Shown here: piece by piece, positions 20,224 to 29,267 of the stretch | Layout of the letters: each line of letters begins with the position of its first letter | Position numbering within the stretch: the first letter of the stretch is position 1 | From: Paenibacillus_AB sp036577625 | GTDB lineage: Bacteria; Bacillota; Bacilli; Paenibacillales; NBRC-103111 | Assembly (NCBI RefSeq): GCF_036577625.1 | Contig: NZ_JARBDC010000007.1 | Coordinates: 1-64,000 of the forward strand | DNA length: 64,000 bases | Reading direction: 5' to 3' | The notes under the pieces: model-generated | What the model was told of the DNA's origin: nothing | What the model saw: the letters and a program-made list of their open reading frames with translations, nothing else | Databases searched by the model: none | Translations under genes and position numbers: made by a program

Positions 20224-21483
20224 TTGCGTATATTGGTCATTGGCAAAGGCGGAAGGGAGCACGCGATCGTCTGGGCGCTGAAAAAAAGCGCCGGCGTCAC
20301 GCACGTCTATTGCGCGCCGGGCAACGCGGGCATCGCGGAGCTGGCGGAATGCGTGCCGATTAAAGAAAGCGAGTTCGGGCAAATCGCCCAATTCGCGCTC
20401 GATTACGCGATCGATCTCGTCGTCGTCGGTCCGGACGACCCGCTGGCGGACGGCATCGTCGACGTGCTCGAGGAGCGGGGCGTTCCCGTATTCGGTCCGC
20501 GCAAAAACGCGGCGATCATCGAAGGCTCGAAAGTGTTTACCAAACAGCTGCTGAAAAAATACAACATCCCGACGGCCGCTTACGAATCGTTCGAGGATTA
20601 CGAGGCCGCGCTCGATTACGTGCGCAAGCAGGGCGCTCCGATCGTCATCAAGGCGGACGGCCTCGCGGCCGGCAAAGGCGTCATCGTCGCCCGGACGCTG
20701 GAGGAGGCGGAGCGGGCGCTGAAGGACATTATGGTCGACAAAGTGTTCGGCGACTCCGGCAGCAGCGTCGTCGTCGAGGAGTTTCTGCAAGGCCAGGAAA
20801 TGTCGATTTTATCGTTCGTCGACGGCGGCGTCGTCCGGCCGATGGTTCCGTCGCAGGACCACAAGCAGGTGTTCGACGGCGACAAGGGGCCGAATACGGG
20901 CGGGATGGGGACGTACAGTCCGCTGCCGCATATTCCGCAATCGATCATCGACGAGGCGATCGAGACGATCATTAAGCCGACGGCGGAAGCGATGGTGAAG
21001 GAAGGGCGGCCGTTCCGCGGCGTCCTGTTCGCGGGCCTGATGATTACCGAGGACGGTCCGAAGACGATCGAATTCAACGCACGCTTCGGCGATCCGGAGA
21101 CGCAGGTCGTCCTGTCGCTTCTGGAAACCGATCTGATCGACATTTTCCTGGCCACGATCAACGGCCGCCTGCAGGATATGGACATCAAGTGGAGCGACGA
21201 ATCGGCCGTCTGCGTCATTCTCGCGTCCGGAGGCTACCCCGGCGGCTATCCGAAAGGGATTCCGATCTACGGCTTGGACGAAGTGCGCGATTCCGTCGTA
21301 TTCCACGCCGGAACGGCCGTCAAGGACGGGCAGATCGTCACCGACGGCGGACGGGTGCTCGGCGTCACCGCCAAAGGCGCGACCATCGAGGAAGCGCGCG
21401 CGAAAGCATATGCCGACGCGGAGCGAATTCGTTTCGACGGGATGCAGTACCGCAAAGATATCGCTTTGAAAGCATTGCAATAA
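20224..21483 (+). CDS. purD: phosphoribosylamine-glycine ligase (GAR synthetase)
   Basis: PurD couples glycine to phosphoribosylamine with ATP. An ATP-grasp enzyme of 419 aa: LVIGKGGREHAIVW at residue 3, GPDDPLADGIVD near 62, IVIKADGLAAGKGVIVA near 140, GEMSIL-like QEMSILSFVDG near 198 and NTGGMGTYSP near 225. TTG 20224 is the start (GGGAGGG 7 bases before). Last gene of the operon; a terminator follows. Confidence 0.97.
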   Translation: MRILVIGKGGREHAIVWALKKSAGVTHVYCAPGNAGIAELAECVPIKESEFGQIAQFALDYAIDLVVVGPDDPLADGIVDVLEERGVPVFGPRKNAAIIEGSKVFTKQLLKKYNIPTAAYESFEDYEAALDYVRKQGAPIVIKADGLAAGKGVIVARTLEEAERALKDIMVDKVFGDSGSSVVVEEFLQGQEMSILSFVDGGVVRPMVPSQDHKQVFDGDKGPNTGGMGTYSPLPHIPQSIIDEAIETIIKPTAEAMVKEGRPFRGVLFAGLMITEDGPKTIEFNARFGDPETQVVLSLLETDLIDIFLATINGRLQDMDIKWSDESAVCVILASGGYPGGYPKGIPIYGLDEVRDSVVFHAGTAVKDGQIVTDGGRVLGVTAKGATIEEARAKAYADAERIRFDGMQYRKDIALKALQ

Positions 21484-21498
21484 TCGAATGTGAGCGAT

Positions 21499-21527
21499 AA
21501 CGTCCGCCGTCCGGCGGGCGTTTTTTT
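21499..21527 (+). terminator. pur operon terminator
   Basis: ACGTCCGCC pairs with GGCGGGCGT, followed by seven T, 16 bases after the purD stop. Confidence 0.9.
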
Positions 21528-21641
21528 CTTTTAAGGGTGCAACCTTTTTTTTCGAACGTGTTTCGGCCGGACATGGACACGGTGGCGTATTTGGAACTGG
21601 ACGAGCCGATTTTCGGGGGATAGCCGGGGACGGCGGCGAAC

Positions 21642-21664
21642 AAAAAAGACCGCCGGAAGCGGTC
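21642..21664 (-). terminator. terminator of the small membrane protein gene
   Basis: On the minus strand GACCGC pairs with GCGGTC around TTCCG and is followed by six T. Confidence 0.8.
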
Positions 21665-21666
21665 GG

Positions 21667-21792
21667 TTATTCGAATTCGTTTTTTTCGAATTTTTTCTTA
21701 TGCTTAAGCTCGTATAAGACCGCCGTCAGCAACCCGGCCGCAAGAAGAAACGAAAGCCAATACGTTTTGACGAAATCGAGAAATCCGTTCAT
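21667..21792 (-). CDS. 41-aa single-span membrane protein
   Basis: A short gene: ATG at 21792, stop TAA at 21667, with GGAGG 10 bases before the start and a terminator straight after the stop. The protein has a hydrophobic span (YWLSFLLAAGLLTAVLY) followed by a strongly charged tail rich in Lys and Glu (HKKKFEKNEFE), so it should sit in the membrane with the tail in the cytoplasm. Similar tiny membrane proteins with acidic tails are common in Paenibacillaceae, but I recognise no function. Divergent from the BI-1 family gene. Confidence 0.75.
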   Translation of the reverse strand: MNGFLDFVKTYWLSFLLAAGLLTAVLYELKHKKKFEKNEFE

Positions 21793-21829
21793 GCCCGCAT
21801 CGCCTCCGACGTTATTTTGTCCAAATGGC

Positions 21830-21860
21830 TTGGTATGAATCCCGAATCGTATGATATACT
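21830..21860 (+). promoter_or_regulatory. extended -10 promoter of the BI-1 family gene
   Basis: TGATATACT (TG at 21852, -10 at 21855) with a weak TTGGTA at 21830, 19 bp away. About 40 bp before the start codon. Confidence 0.5.
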
Positions 21861-21900
21861 AATACCAAATATAGGTTTCATCCGAACGGAGGGGTATTCC

Positions 21901-22569
21901 ATGAACGTGGAGCAACCGAATTCCTACGCCGGCGAAGGCCAGTCGACGTACAATGCGCCGTTTCACAAGCTGCTGCGCATGTTTACGCTGTCGATTCTCG
22001 TTTCGTTCGTCGGATCGTTCGTAGGCATGTACGTCCCGCCGGCGCTGTTTATACCGCTCATCATCATCGAGCTGGTCATGCTTGTCGCAGCCTTTTTCAT
22101 TCGGCGGAAAGGCAAAGGGATCGGATACGGTTTCGTGTTCGCGTTTTGTTTCATCAGCGGCATTACGGTTTTTCCGAGTCTGGCTTACTACACGTCGATC
22201 GGCGGACCGACGCTCGTCACGAGCGCGTTTTTGCTCACGGGCGTCATCTTCGGCGGGCTGACGGCTTACGCGTATTATTCGAAGCGGGATTTCAGCTTTC
22301 TCGGCGGATTTTTGACGGTAGGCATTCTCGTCCTGATCGGCTTCAGTCTGATCGGCCTGTTTACGGGAGGATTCGGCGGCACGCTCGGTCTGCTGATCGC
22401 GGCATTCGGGGTGCTCGTATTCTCGGGCTTCATCCTGTACGACATTTCGCAGTATAAGCACGGGATCGCCGACGAAGAAATTCCGCTGGCCGTGCTCAAC
22501 CTGTACTTGAACTTCATCAACCTGTTTCTGTATTTGCTCCGGCTGCTCGGCATTTTGTCCGACGACTGA
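21901..22569 (+). CDS. Bax inhibitor-1/YccA-family membrane protein
   Basis: A 222-aa integral membrane protein with six to seven hydrophobic spans and short loops, ending FVLFSG-like VLVFSGFILYDISQYKHG near residue 180, the BI-1 (TMBIM) signature with its conserved Asp pair region. B. subtilis YetJ of this family is a pH-dependent calcium leak; whether this one does the same is inference. The N-terminus is hydrophilic (NSYAGEGQSTYNAPFHKL). ATG 21901 is favoured over an upstream in-frame start by CGGAGGGG 7 bases before it. Confidence 0.85.
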   Translation: MNVEQPNSYAGEGQSTYNAPFHKLLRMFTLSILVSFVGSFVGMYVPPALFIPLIIIELVMLVAAFFIRRKGKGIGYGFVFAFCFISGITVFPSLAYYTSIGGPTLVTSAFLLTGVIFGGLTAYAYYSKRDFSFLGGFLTVGILVLIGFSLIGLFTGGFGGTLGLLIAAFGVLVFSGFILYDISQYKHGIADEEIPLAVLNLYLNFINLFLYLLRLLGILSDD

Positions 22570-22616
22570 CGCCGGAAAGCGGCCGTTTGACCGCATGTTC
22601 CGTTTGATCGATTCCG

Positions 22617-22686
22617 AAAGCTTTGCGGCCTGCGGGCTGCTCCGGTCTTGTAGCCGGACGGCGCGCACGGCTGCAAAGCTTTTTGT
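22617..22686 (+). terminator. intrinsic terminator of the BI-1 family gene
   Basis: AAAGCTTTGCGGCC pairs with GGCTGCAAAGCTTT across a GC-rich branched loop, followed by a T run. Transcript ends after the BI-1 family gene. Confidence 0.7.
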
Positions 22687-22694
22687 TTATGTTC

Positions 22695-22755
22695 TATGAG
22701 ACGCGAAAGTCTCATAAACTGGTACGGATTCGAATCTATCGGTACGAAATCGATA
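22695..22755 (+). other. two small inverted repeats before yerB
   Basis: TATGAGAC-gcgaaa-GTCTCATA (22695-22716) is a perfect hairpin, and CTATCG...CGATAG (about 22736-22756) a second. They occupy the leader or promoter region of the lipoprotein gene. Operator or RNA role unknown. Confidence 0.4.
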
Positions 22756-22780
22756 GATCGGGAGGAAAAGGAGGGACTCC

Positions 22781-23872
22781 ATGCCGAGACATAATTGGTT
22801 GAAGCTGGCGTCTGCCGCCATCGTCGGCGGTACGCTTGCGCTCGCCGCAGCGGGCTGCTCAAAGGGAGGCGTGCCGGAAGCGGTTCCGGTGCGGAGCGAA
22901 TCGCCGCCGGCAGGCGACCCGGCGCCGTCCGGCGGAGACGCGCATCCAAGCCGGCAGCCAGTGCCTGCGCCCGCGCCCGCGCATGTTTATCCTTTGACCG
23001 GCTTGCCTGCGGAAAGCGAAACGAAGCGGCGGCCGATCCTGGTCATGGTCGAAAACTCGCCGCAAGCCCGCCCGCAAACCGGACTGGACGAAGCGGACAT
23101 CGTCTATGAGATTTTGGCGGAAGGGGAAATTACGAGATTCGCCGCCGTCTACCAGAGCGCTTCTCCGCAAACGATCGGTCCGGTGCGAAGCATCCGGCCG
23201 TATTTCGTCGAGCTCGGCGACGGACTCGACGCGCTGATCGTGCACGCCGGCTGGAGCCAGGAAGCGATGAACATGATCGCCGAACGCAAGCTGGCCCATT
23301 TCGACCAAGTGTACGGCGACGGCAGCTATTACTGGCGCGACCCGAAGCGGAAAATGCCCCACAACTTGTACACGGGCGCGGAGCTGATCCGCAAAGGGGC
23401 GGAAGCGAAACGGTTCCGCGCCGACTGGAACGGACCGATCGCGACGTTCGCCGCTCCGCCCGCGAAAGGGGCGCCCGCTTCGCCGGACGCCGCGGCGGCG
23501 GTCAAGGCGACGATCCCGTATTTGCACGGTTATACGGTATCGTACGAATACGATGCGGCAAACGGCGTCTACTTGCGGTCGATGAACGGGGAGCCGCACG
23601 TCGACGCCGAATCGGGCCGCACGTTGAGCGCCGCGAACGTAATCATTTGCTATGCGGAGCATCGCGTGGTGGACAAGGAGGGGCGGCGCGACGTCGATTT
23701 GTTCGGTCCGGGCAAAGGCGCGCTGCTTCAGGGAGGCACGAAGCGCGATATCGTCTGGGAGCGCAAGGACGGCCTCATTCGCGCCTACGAGGGCGGCAAG
23801 GAGCTCGGCTGGCTGCCGGGGCAAACATGGGTGCAGATCGTTCCGACGGGAGGGGCGGCGACGTTTGAATAG
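22781..23872 (+). CDS. yerB: YerB-like lipoprotein (DUF3048)
   Basis: A 363-aa lipoprotein exported and anchored to the outer face of the membrane. It has a lysine/arginine start, hydrophobic span and lipobox LAAAGC with Cys at residue 28, then a Pro/Ala-rich linker to about residue 65. The DUF3048 domain follows: PLTGLPAESETKRRPILVMVENSPQARPQTGL, IGPVRSIRPYF, VHAGWSQEA and the C-terminal domain ending WVQIVP. Molecular function is unknown in the family. In B. subtilis yerB neighbours yerC; here yerC lies 5.4 kb downstream. ATG 22781 follows AAAAGGAGG. Confidence 0.88.
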   Translation: MPRHNWLKLASAAIVGGTLALAAAGCSKGGVPEAVPVRSESPPAGDPAPSGGDAHPSRQPVPAPAPAHVYPLTGLPAESETKRRPILVMVENSPQARPQTGLDEADIVYEILAEGEITRFAAVYQSASPQTIGPVRSIRPYFVELGDGLDALIVHAGWSQEAMNMIAERKLAHFDQVYGDGSYYWRDPKRKMPHNLYTGAELIRKGAEAKRFRADWNGPIATFAAPPAKGAPASPDAAAAVKATIPYLHGYTVSYEYDAANGVYLRSMNGEPHVDAESGRTLSAANVIICYAEHRVVDKEGRRDVDLFGPGKGALLQGGTKRDIVWERKDGLIRAYEGGKELGWLPGQTWVQIVPTGGAATFE

Positions 23873-23952
23873 ATAAGCCGCCTTTGGACTATTTTTACGG
23901 CGATCCGGGCAAACTAACTGTAGGTATCGCGAAAATGGAAAGGGGCACCCAC

Positions 23953-24027
23953 ATGCATCACATCATCGGCATCGCTATCGGAGGAGGCATTGCGGCATTG
24001 ATGGATTTGCTGCAATGGCTGCTGTAA
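23953..24027 (+). CDS. possible 24-aa hydrophobic peptide
   Basis: ATG 23953 to TAA 24027 encodes MHHIIGIAIGGGIAALMDLLQWLL, a glycine-containing amphipathic or membrane peptide. AAAGGGG lies 8 bases upstream and a terminator-like hairpin follows at 24089. Tiny Gly-rich hydrophobic peptides of this sort are annotated in related genomes, but chance cannot be excluded. Confidence 0.4.
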   Translation: MHHIIGIAIGGGIAALMDLLQWLL

Positions 24028-24088
24028 TCGCCGGACGTTCCGGACATACCGCTTTGTTTTGCGGCCCGCGTTGACGCATCGCTCGCAG

Positions 24089-24118
24089 GAGGCTCCCTGG
24101 CGGAGCTTTTCTTTTTTT
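24089..24118 (+). terminator. intrinsic terminator
   Basis: AGGCTCC pairs with GGAGCTT (one G-T pair) and is followed by TTCTTTTTTT. Lies between the small peptide and the epimerase gene. Confidence 0.7.
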
Positions 24119-24174
24119 CGCCGCCCGTTTCGTTGTGGTAAAATATTGGAAACGGCAAAGCGGAGGGGACGCTT

Positions 24175-25077
24175 ATGAGAATCGCGGTATGCGGGGGGAC
24201 GGGCTTGATCGGCGGCAAGTTGATCCGCTATTTGCAATTGTGCGGGGACGAGATCGTTCTCGTCTCCCGCCAAGGGTCCGGGGGCATACGCGACCGGCTG
24301 AAGACGGTCTCTTGGGACGAGCTGGCGGACCGGAAGGGGCTGTTCGAGGGGCTGGACGGCATCGTCAATTTGGCGGGGGAAACGATCAATCAGAGATGGA
24401 CGGCGCGGGCGAAGCGCCGCGTGCTCGACTCCAGGCTGGAAGCGGTCGCGAAGCTCGCCCGGCTGACCGAATCGCTGGACGAAAAGCCGAAGGCGGTCGT
24501 GAACGGCTCGGCGGTCGGCATATACGGCACTTCCGAGACCGATGTTTTCAACGAAACGAGTCCGGTCGCGGCCGTCGATTTTTTGTCTGGCGTCGTCCTG
24601 GAATGGGAGCGGGCCGCCCGATCGATCGCCTGCGACAGGCTCGTGCTGCTGCGTACGGGCGTCGTGCTGGATCGGGACGGCGGAGCGCTGCCGCTGATGG
24701 CGCTCCCGTTCAAGTTCGGCGCCGGCGGCAAAGTCGGCAGCGGTCGGCAATGGCTGAGCTGGATTCATATCGACGATATCGTGCGCCTCATCCGCCACTG
24801 CCTCGAGCGGCCCGACGTTCGCGGCCCGGTCAACGCCACCGCGCCGCATCCGGTGACGAGCTCGGACTTCGCCCGGGCGCTCGGGCGCGCCTTGCGCAGG
24901 CCGAGCCTGTTTCCCGCGCCCGCGTTCGCGCTTCGTCTCGCCCTGGGCGAGATGGCGGACATGCTGCTCACCGGCCAAAACGTCGTGCCGGCCAAGGCGG
25001 TCGAGCACGGCTTCGCATTCCGGCATCCAACGGTGGATGAAGCGTTAAAAGCGATCTATGGCGGGGACTCGGCATAA
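24175..25077 (+). CDS. NAD(P)-binding epimerase, TIGR01777 (YfhF/SulA-like) family
   Basis: A 300-aa extended short-chain dehydrogenase. The nucleotide loop GGTGLIGGKLI is at residue 7; GIVNLAGETINQRW near 62 and WTxRxKRRVLDSR near 75 are signatures of the TIGR01777 subfamily. NGSAVGIYG near 112 replaces the usual YxxxK surroundings. LSWIHIDDIVRLI near 200 and the C-terminal ALRLALGEMADMLLTGQNVVPAKA fit the family. Substrate unknown. ATG 24175 follows CGGAGGGG. Confidence 0.85.
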   Translation: MRIAVCGGTGLIGGKLIRYLQLCGDEIVLVSRQGSGGIRDRLKTVSWDELADRKGLFEGLDGIVNLAGETINQRWTARAKRRVLDSRLEAVAKLARLTESLDEKPKAVVNGSAVGIYGTSETDVFNETSPVAAVDFLSGVVLEWERAARSIACDRLVLLRTGVVLDRDGGALPLMALPFKFGAGGKVGSGRQWLSWIHIDDIVRLIRHCLERPDVRGPVNATAPHPVTSSDFARALGRALRRPSLFPAPAFALRLALGEMADMLLTGQNVVPAKAVEHGFAFRHPTVDEALKAIYGGDSA

Positions 25078-25096
25078 ATTGAGTCTTTTCTGCATC

Positions 25097-25125
25097 TTGA
25101 CACTCTGTGTAAGGTATTGTTAACT
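25097..25125 (+). promoter_or_regulatory. possible sigma-A promoter of the glutamate dehydrogenase gene
   Basis: A consensus TTGACA at 25097 is paired, 17 bp on, with a poor -10 (TTAACT at 25120). About 60 bp before the start codon. Confidence 0.4.
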
Positions 25126-25184
25126 GAAATAGAGCAAAACCCGTACAAGTCAGATACAATTAACTGGAAGCCAGGTGAAGCAGA

Positions 25185-26468
25185 TTGAGCGGGAACAAAC
25201 GGATTTTGATGGGGGCGGGACGGCCTCCGCTCAGCGAAGGCGTGCTGGCCGCTACCCAAAAGGTCATACACGAAGCGCTCGAACGGCTCGGTTACGGCGA
25301 AAGCTATTTTGAGCTGCTGAAGGAGCCGCTGCGGCTGCTGACCGTGCGCATCCCGGTCCGGATGGACGACGGGCAGGTCAAAGTGTTTACCGGCTATCGC
25401 GCCCAGCATACGGACGCCGTCGGACCGACAAAAGGGGGGATCCGCTTCCATCCGAGCGTCACGGCGGAGGAAGTGTCCGCTTTGTCGCTGTGGATGACGC
25501 TGAAATGCGGCATTTTCGATTTGCCTTACGGCGGAGGGAAAGGCGGCATCATCTGCGATCCGCGGACGATGTCGCTCGGCGAGGTCGAACGTTTGGCGCG
25601 CGGCTACGTGCGGGCGATCAGTCAAATCGTCGGCCCGAACAAAGATATTCCGGCTCCCGACGTATACACGAACGCGCAAATCATGGCTTGGATGCTCGAC
25701 GAGTACAGCCGCATTCGCGAGTACGATTCGCCCGGCTTCATTACCGGCAAGCCGCTCGTGATCGGCGGATCGCAAGGGCGCGAGAAGGCGACGTCGCTCG
25801 GCGTGGCGATTTCGATTCGCGAAGCGGCGGCGCAGCAAGGAATGGCGCTGAAAGGGCTCAAGGTGTGCATCCAAGGATTCGGCAACGTCGGCAGCCATTT
25901 GGCGGAAATTCTCGACCAATGGGGCGCGATCGTCGTCGGCATCAGCGACGTACACGGCGGCATTTACGACGAGAAAGGTCTGGATATTCCTTACTTGCTC
26001 GACCGGCGGGATTCGTTCGGCAGTGTGACGAACTTGTTCAGCAAACGGCTGACGAACGCCGATTATCTCGTGCAGCCGTGCGACGTGCTCGTCCCGGCGG
26101 CGCTCGAAAACCAGATCACGCTGGAAAACGTCGACCGGATCCAGGCGAAGCTGATCGTCGAAGCCGCGAACGGCCCGACTACGCTGGAGGCGTCCGACAG
26201 GCTCCACGAGCGCGGCGTGCTCGTCGTACCGGACGTGCTGGCGAACGCGGGAGGCGTGACCGTTTCGTACTTCGAATGGGTGCAAAACAACCAGGGCTAT
26301 TATTGGACCGAGGAAGAAGTAAACCGGAAGCTCGAATCGAAAATGGTCGAAGCGGTCCAGAAAGTGCTCAGTTTGGCGAAAAGCCGCGGCATTACGCCCC
26401 GTCTTGCCGCTTACATGGTCGGCGTGCAGAAATATGCCGAAGCGAGCAGGCTGAGAGGCTGGGTCTAA
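25185..26468 (+). CDS. NAD-specific glutamate dehydrogenase
   Basis: It interconverts glutamate with 2-oxoglutarate and ammonia; in Bacillus relatives (RocG/GudB) it works mainly in glutamate breakdown. The 427-aa protein has GPTKGGIRFHP near 82, CGIFDLPYGGGKGGI near 107 (catalytic Lys in GGGKGG), PAPDVYTNAQIMAWM near 153, the Rossmann loop GFGNVGSHLAEI near 228 and NAGGVTVSYFEW near 355. Start is TTG 25185 with AGGTG 7 bases before. RocG or GudB cannot be told apart by eye. Monocistronic, with its own terminator. Confidence 0.92.
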   Translation: MSGNKRILMGAGRPPLSEGVLAATQKVIHEALERLGYGESYFELLKEPLRLLTVRIPVRMDDGQVKVFTGYRAQHTDAVGPTKGGIRFHPSVTAEEVSALSLWMTLKCGIFDLPYGGGKGGIICDPRTMSLGEVERLARGYVRAISQIVGPNKDIPAPDVYTNAQIMAWMLDEYSRIREYDSPGFITGKPLVIGGSQGREKATSLGVAISIREAAAQQGMALKGLKVCIQGFGNVGSHLAEILDQWGAIVVGISDVHGGIYDEKGLDIPYLLDRRDSFGSVTNLFSKRLTNADYLVQPCDVLVPAALENQITLENVDRIQAKLIVEAANGPTTLEASDRLHERGVLVVPDVLANAGGVTVSYFEWVQNNQGYYWTEEEVNRKLESKMVEAVQKVLSLAKSRGITPRLAAYMVGVQKYAEASRLRGWV

Positions 26469-26510
26469 TCCGTCCGGCAAACGCATATTGAAAAAGAAAT
26501 CGGCTATCCA

Positions 26511-26560
26511 GGAGCATCGCTTCCGCGGCAGAACGGTCTGCACGGCGATGCTCTTCTTTT
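26511..26560 (+). terminator. intrinsic terminator of the glutamate dehydrogenase gene
   Basis: GAGCATCGC pairs exactly with GCGATGCTC, followed by TTCTTTTTG. Confidence 0.85.
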
Positions 26561-26610
26561 TGTGCATAGGCTTGAACGCTGCGCATTGATGCGGATCGGG
26601 GGAACGGGAA

Positions 26611-27429
26611 ATGGGCGAGCTGGAAATTCCGACTTGGTATTATCGCCATTACGATGCGGATTTCGCGCTGGACGTCCCGGCGGAAGCTTTCGGAGGCTGG
26701 AACAAAACGACGCTGCCGATTCGCCGGGACAAAACGGCGCTCGTCGTCATGCACGCCTGGGACTGCGGAACGAGGGAGCAGTACCCCGGCTGGCATCGCG
26801 TCGTCGAGTACATTCCGCGCTCGTACGACGTATGCGACCGTGTGCTGCCGGGGGTGCTCGGCGCCGCCAGAGACGCCGGCATGACGGTCTATCACGTCGT
26901 CCGCCCGGGCGGGGACTATTTTCGCGATTGCCCGGGCTTCAAAAGAGCGGTCCGGCTGGCCGGCCCGGAACAACCGAAAGCGCGTCGGGTCGAGCACGAC
27001 GACACGTTTCGCCGGCTGACGGCGTTCAAGGCGCGGGACGTTTTCCCGGGCGAGCATAACCGGGCCGACATCGCGGCCGGGCAGAGCCGCATCGATTTTC
27101 CCGCTACGGCGCGCCCGCAGGGCGAGGAAGGCGTCGCGGAATCGACCGCGCAGCTGCATGCGCTTTGCCGGGAGGACGGCATCAACCATCTGGTGTACGC
27201 CGGCTTCGCGATCAACGGCTGTCTGCAAACGTCGCCGGGAGGGATGGTCGACATGCAGCGGGAAGGCTACCTGTGCTCGGCGATCCGCCAGGCGGTGACG
27301 GCGATCGAAAACAAGGAAACGGCCCGAGCCGAAACGGCGAAAGAGATCGCGCTCTGGCAAGTCGCTCTGCTGTACGGCTTCGTCTATGACGCGGACGATT
27401 GGATCGCCGCTCTGCGCCGCGGGGCGTGA
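26611..27429 (+). CDS. isochorismatase-like cysteine hydrolase
   Basis: A 272-aa protein of the isochorismatase (cysteine hydrolase) fold, which hydrolyses amides or vinyl ethers. The first strand ALVVMHAWDCG carries the expected Asp, a Lys lies mid-protein, and the nucleophile Cys is in YAGFAINGCLQTSPGGM near residue 205, preceding a helix as in the family. It is longer than typical members (about 180-210 aa) through an N-terminal extension and an insertion around residues 100-150. Substrate unknown. ATG 26611 follows a GGGGGAACGGGA stretch. Confidence 0.65.
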   Translation: MGELEIPTWYYRHYDADFALDVPAEAFGGWNKTTLPIRRDKTALVVMHAWDCGTREQYPGWHRVVEYIPRSYDVCDRVLPGVLGAARDAGMTVYHVVRPGGDYFRDCPGFKRAVRLAGPEQPKARRVEHDDTFRRLTAFKARDVFPGEHNRADIAAGQSRIDFPATARPQGEEGVAESTAQLHALCREDGINHLVYAGFAINGCLQTSPGGMVDMQREGYLCSAIRQAVTAIENKETARAETAKEIALWQVALLYGFVYDADDWIAALRRGA

Positions 27430-27481
27430 CGGCCGACTCCGGAACGCCGGCCGGGATAAACCGCCGCTTCGGCACCGCCGC

Positions 27482-27531
27482 AAAAACCGCCCGCTTCGCT
27501 GCGCCAAACGGCAGCGGAAGCGGGCGGTTTC
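27482..27531 (-). terminator. convergent terminator, stronger on the minus strand
   Basis: AAACCGCCCGCTTC pairs with GAAGCGGGCGGTTT across a 20-base loop. On the minus strand the stem is followed by TTTTTG, so it mainly ends the gene at 27534; it may also serve the hydrolase gene. Confidence 0.75.
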
Positions 27532-27533
27532 GG

Positions 27534-28055
27534 TCACCAATACGGATTGCGGCGTTTCGCCTTGTGCACGTAAATCGTCGAGCGCGTGCGCGCTTTTCTT
27601 TTGCCTTTCCGGCGCCGGCGTTTGCGTCTGCGCGGCCGTTTCCATTCCTCCTGGTCCAAATCGTCGTCGTCCGCCGCCTTCGATTTGCCGGGCAGCATCG
27701 TCATGAGCAGCTTGATCATCGGCTGCATTTGCTGAATGCTGCTGACGATTTTCTGGACTTTGCCGACGGTCGAGATAATGCCGTCGATGCCGCCCAGCCG
27801 GTCGACGACCGATTTGATGTCTTTGAAGTTCAAGCCGCTGAGCAGCCCGCCGGCGCTTCCGCCCCCGCCGCCCCCGCCTCCAAGCGGCGGGCCCGGCAAT
27901 TGCTGCCCGAATTGCGGGGGGATGTAGCTGTATTCGGCGGGAAGCCCGCCGTGTCCCGCCCCCTGATGGGAGCCGAATTCCCGGTAGTCCCATTGATTTC
28001 GCTGGTTCCGGGCGTCGTGCCAAGTCGGCCATTGATGTGGATTCACGAGATTCAC
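27534..28055 (-). CDS. Gly-rich, basic-tailed hypothetical protein
   Basis: A 173-aa protein with three zones: a polar N-terminus rich in His, Trp, Gln and Pro; a GGGGGGGG run near residue 60 leading into an amphipathic helical segment (KDIKSVVDRLGGIDGIISTVGKVQKIVSSIQQMQPMIK split over residues 77-115); and a C-terminus of acidic DDDDLDQEE then a long Arg/Lys block. The layout recalls small Bacillus spore-coat proteins of the YqfQ/VrrA kind, but I cannot assign it. Start GTG 28055 is close to its AAGGA; a GTG at 28046 is an alternative. Confidence 0.6.
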   Translation of the reverse strand: MNLVNPHQWPTWHDARNQRNQWDYREFGSHQGAGHGGLPAEYSYIPPQFGQQLPGPPLGGGGGGGGSAGGLLSGLNFKDIKSVVDRLGGIDGIISTVGKVQKIVSSIQQMQPMIKLLMTMLPGKSKAADDDDLDQEEWKRPRRRKRRRRKGKRKARTRSTIYVHKAKRRNPYW

Positions 28056-28298
28056 ATTCCTTCTTGTTTAGGTTATAGGCTATACGATACTGTATGTCGT
28101 AGGCGAATGATTGGATTGGACGAATGCCCGGTTTGCCGCATCCGGTTCGGGGGATCGCCCTTTCGTCCGGGAAAACGGGCGCGAAGCGGCGCCCTTTTTT
28201 ATGTATGATTCGGTTTCCTTATTGACGATCTCGTTGTATTCGTCACCGATGCGGGGCGGCTGGCGAAGGGAACGAGGTTGCGCAAAAAGCGCGTTACG

Positions 28299-29020
28299 TC
28301 TGGAAAGTACGCTAAAGCCGGGGCGAGCAGCGCCTTTCGTTTCTGCGTCCGGCTTTCGAATCGAATATCGAACGAACGGGAAAACCTCACGTTAACTCGC
28401 TCTCCTAGTGGCGTCGTGTCGAAATACCGGGAGAAGCTCCAGGTAAAATGGCGCAGTATCGGCGAAATGCACGGTATGGACGAATGTAGCGGGACATTTT
28501 CCCTTTGTTTTGCCCGGAAACGGGAAGCTTTCAGAAAATAGCGGGAGCATTTCCATCTCGCTTCCCGCTCCGCTGCCGGTTCGGCGTGCAAAGAGGATCG
28601 GTTTGCACAGAAAAGACCGTCCGTCCCGATTTCGCTAAAGCGCCAAAGCCGGAGCGGGTTTCCTGCTGCCGGCGGCGGGAAATGGCGATAGCGGCTCGTA
28701 CGACCTGCGCCGGTGACGGCGGGAGTTGAAGCGGGGGCGAGCATGGGGCGCGGCGGGACTGGTCCCCAGTACCAAATGTGTAACGGACATGGAGGCCGCT
28801 ATCGAGTCTCATTTCGGCTTATTTTTTTTCTAACGGACACAGGCACAGCTATTTGGCGAAAAACCCCCTTTTGGACGGCGATTCGGGGTAATTAAGAGCA
28901 ATGGTGTCCGTTACGAGTGGAAAACGGCCGATTTTCGCGAAATAAGCGCCGTGGCGTCCGTTACGTTTCGGAAGCCGCTGTTTTTGCTCATCCTCGAAAT
29001 GCGTCGATAGATGGTTTTCC
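28299..29020. repeat. long intergenic repeat, copy B
   Basis: The second copy, about 0.72 kb, of the element at 1535-2498, in the same orientation. It has one unit of the segment that is tandemly amplified in copy A (about 28655-28740) and the same pairs of TAACGGACA and TGTCCGTTA motifs near 28781-28965, which could form stem-loops. No transposase or real reading frame. It separates the hypothetical gene at 27.5 kb from the yerC gene. Confidence 0.85.
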
Positions 29021-29100
29021 TTATGGAAGCTTGCGGGGAACGTGCCTGTCGCGCTTGGAGTCGGCATAACCGGCGAATTCGAACCGTTTCGCACAAAAGA

Positions 29101-29109
29101 TGTTATAAT
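29101..29109 (+). promoter_or_regulatory. extended -10 promoter for yerC
   Basis: TGTTATAAT is a perfect extended -10; no good -35 is visible. It lies about 160 bp before the yerC start. Confidence 0.55.
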
Positions 29110-29267
29110 ATGAACAGCATGCAGTCGCCGATCGGCGGCGAAGGCTGTTATATCATTTTAGCCCGGTGATGCATAGAAATTTTAACGTTTCGCAATCGTA
29201 AAGGAAGGATTGTCGCTTTTGATGTCGAAACAGGTATGTAAGTCAGTGAAATAGGGGTTGAGTTAAC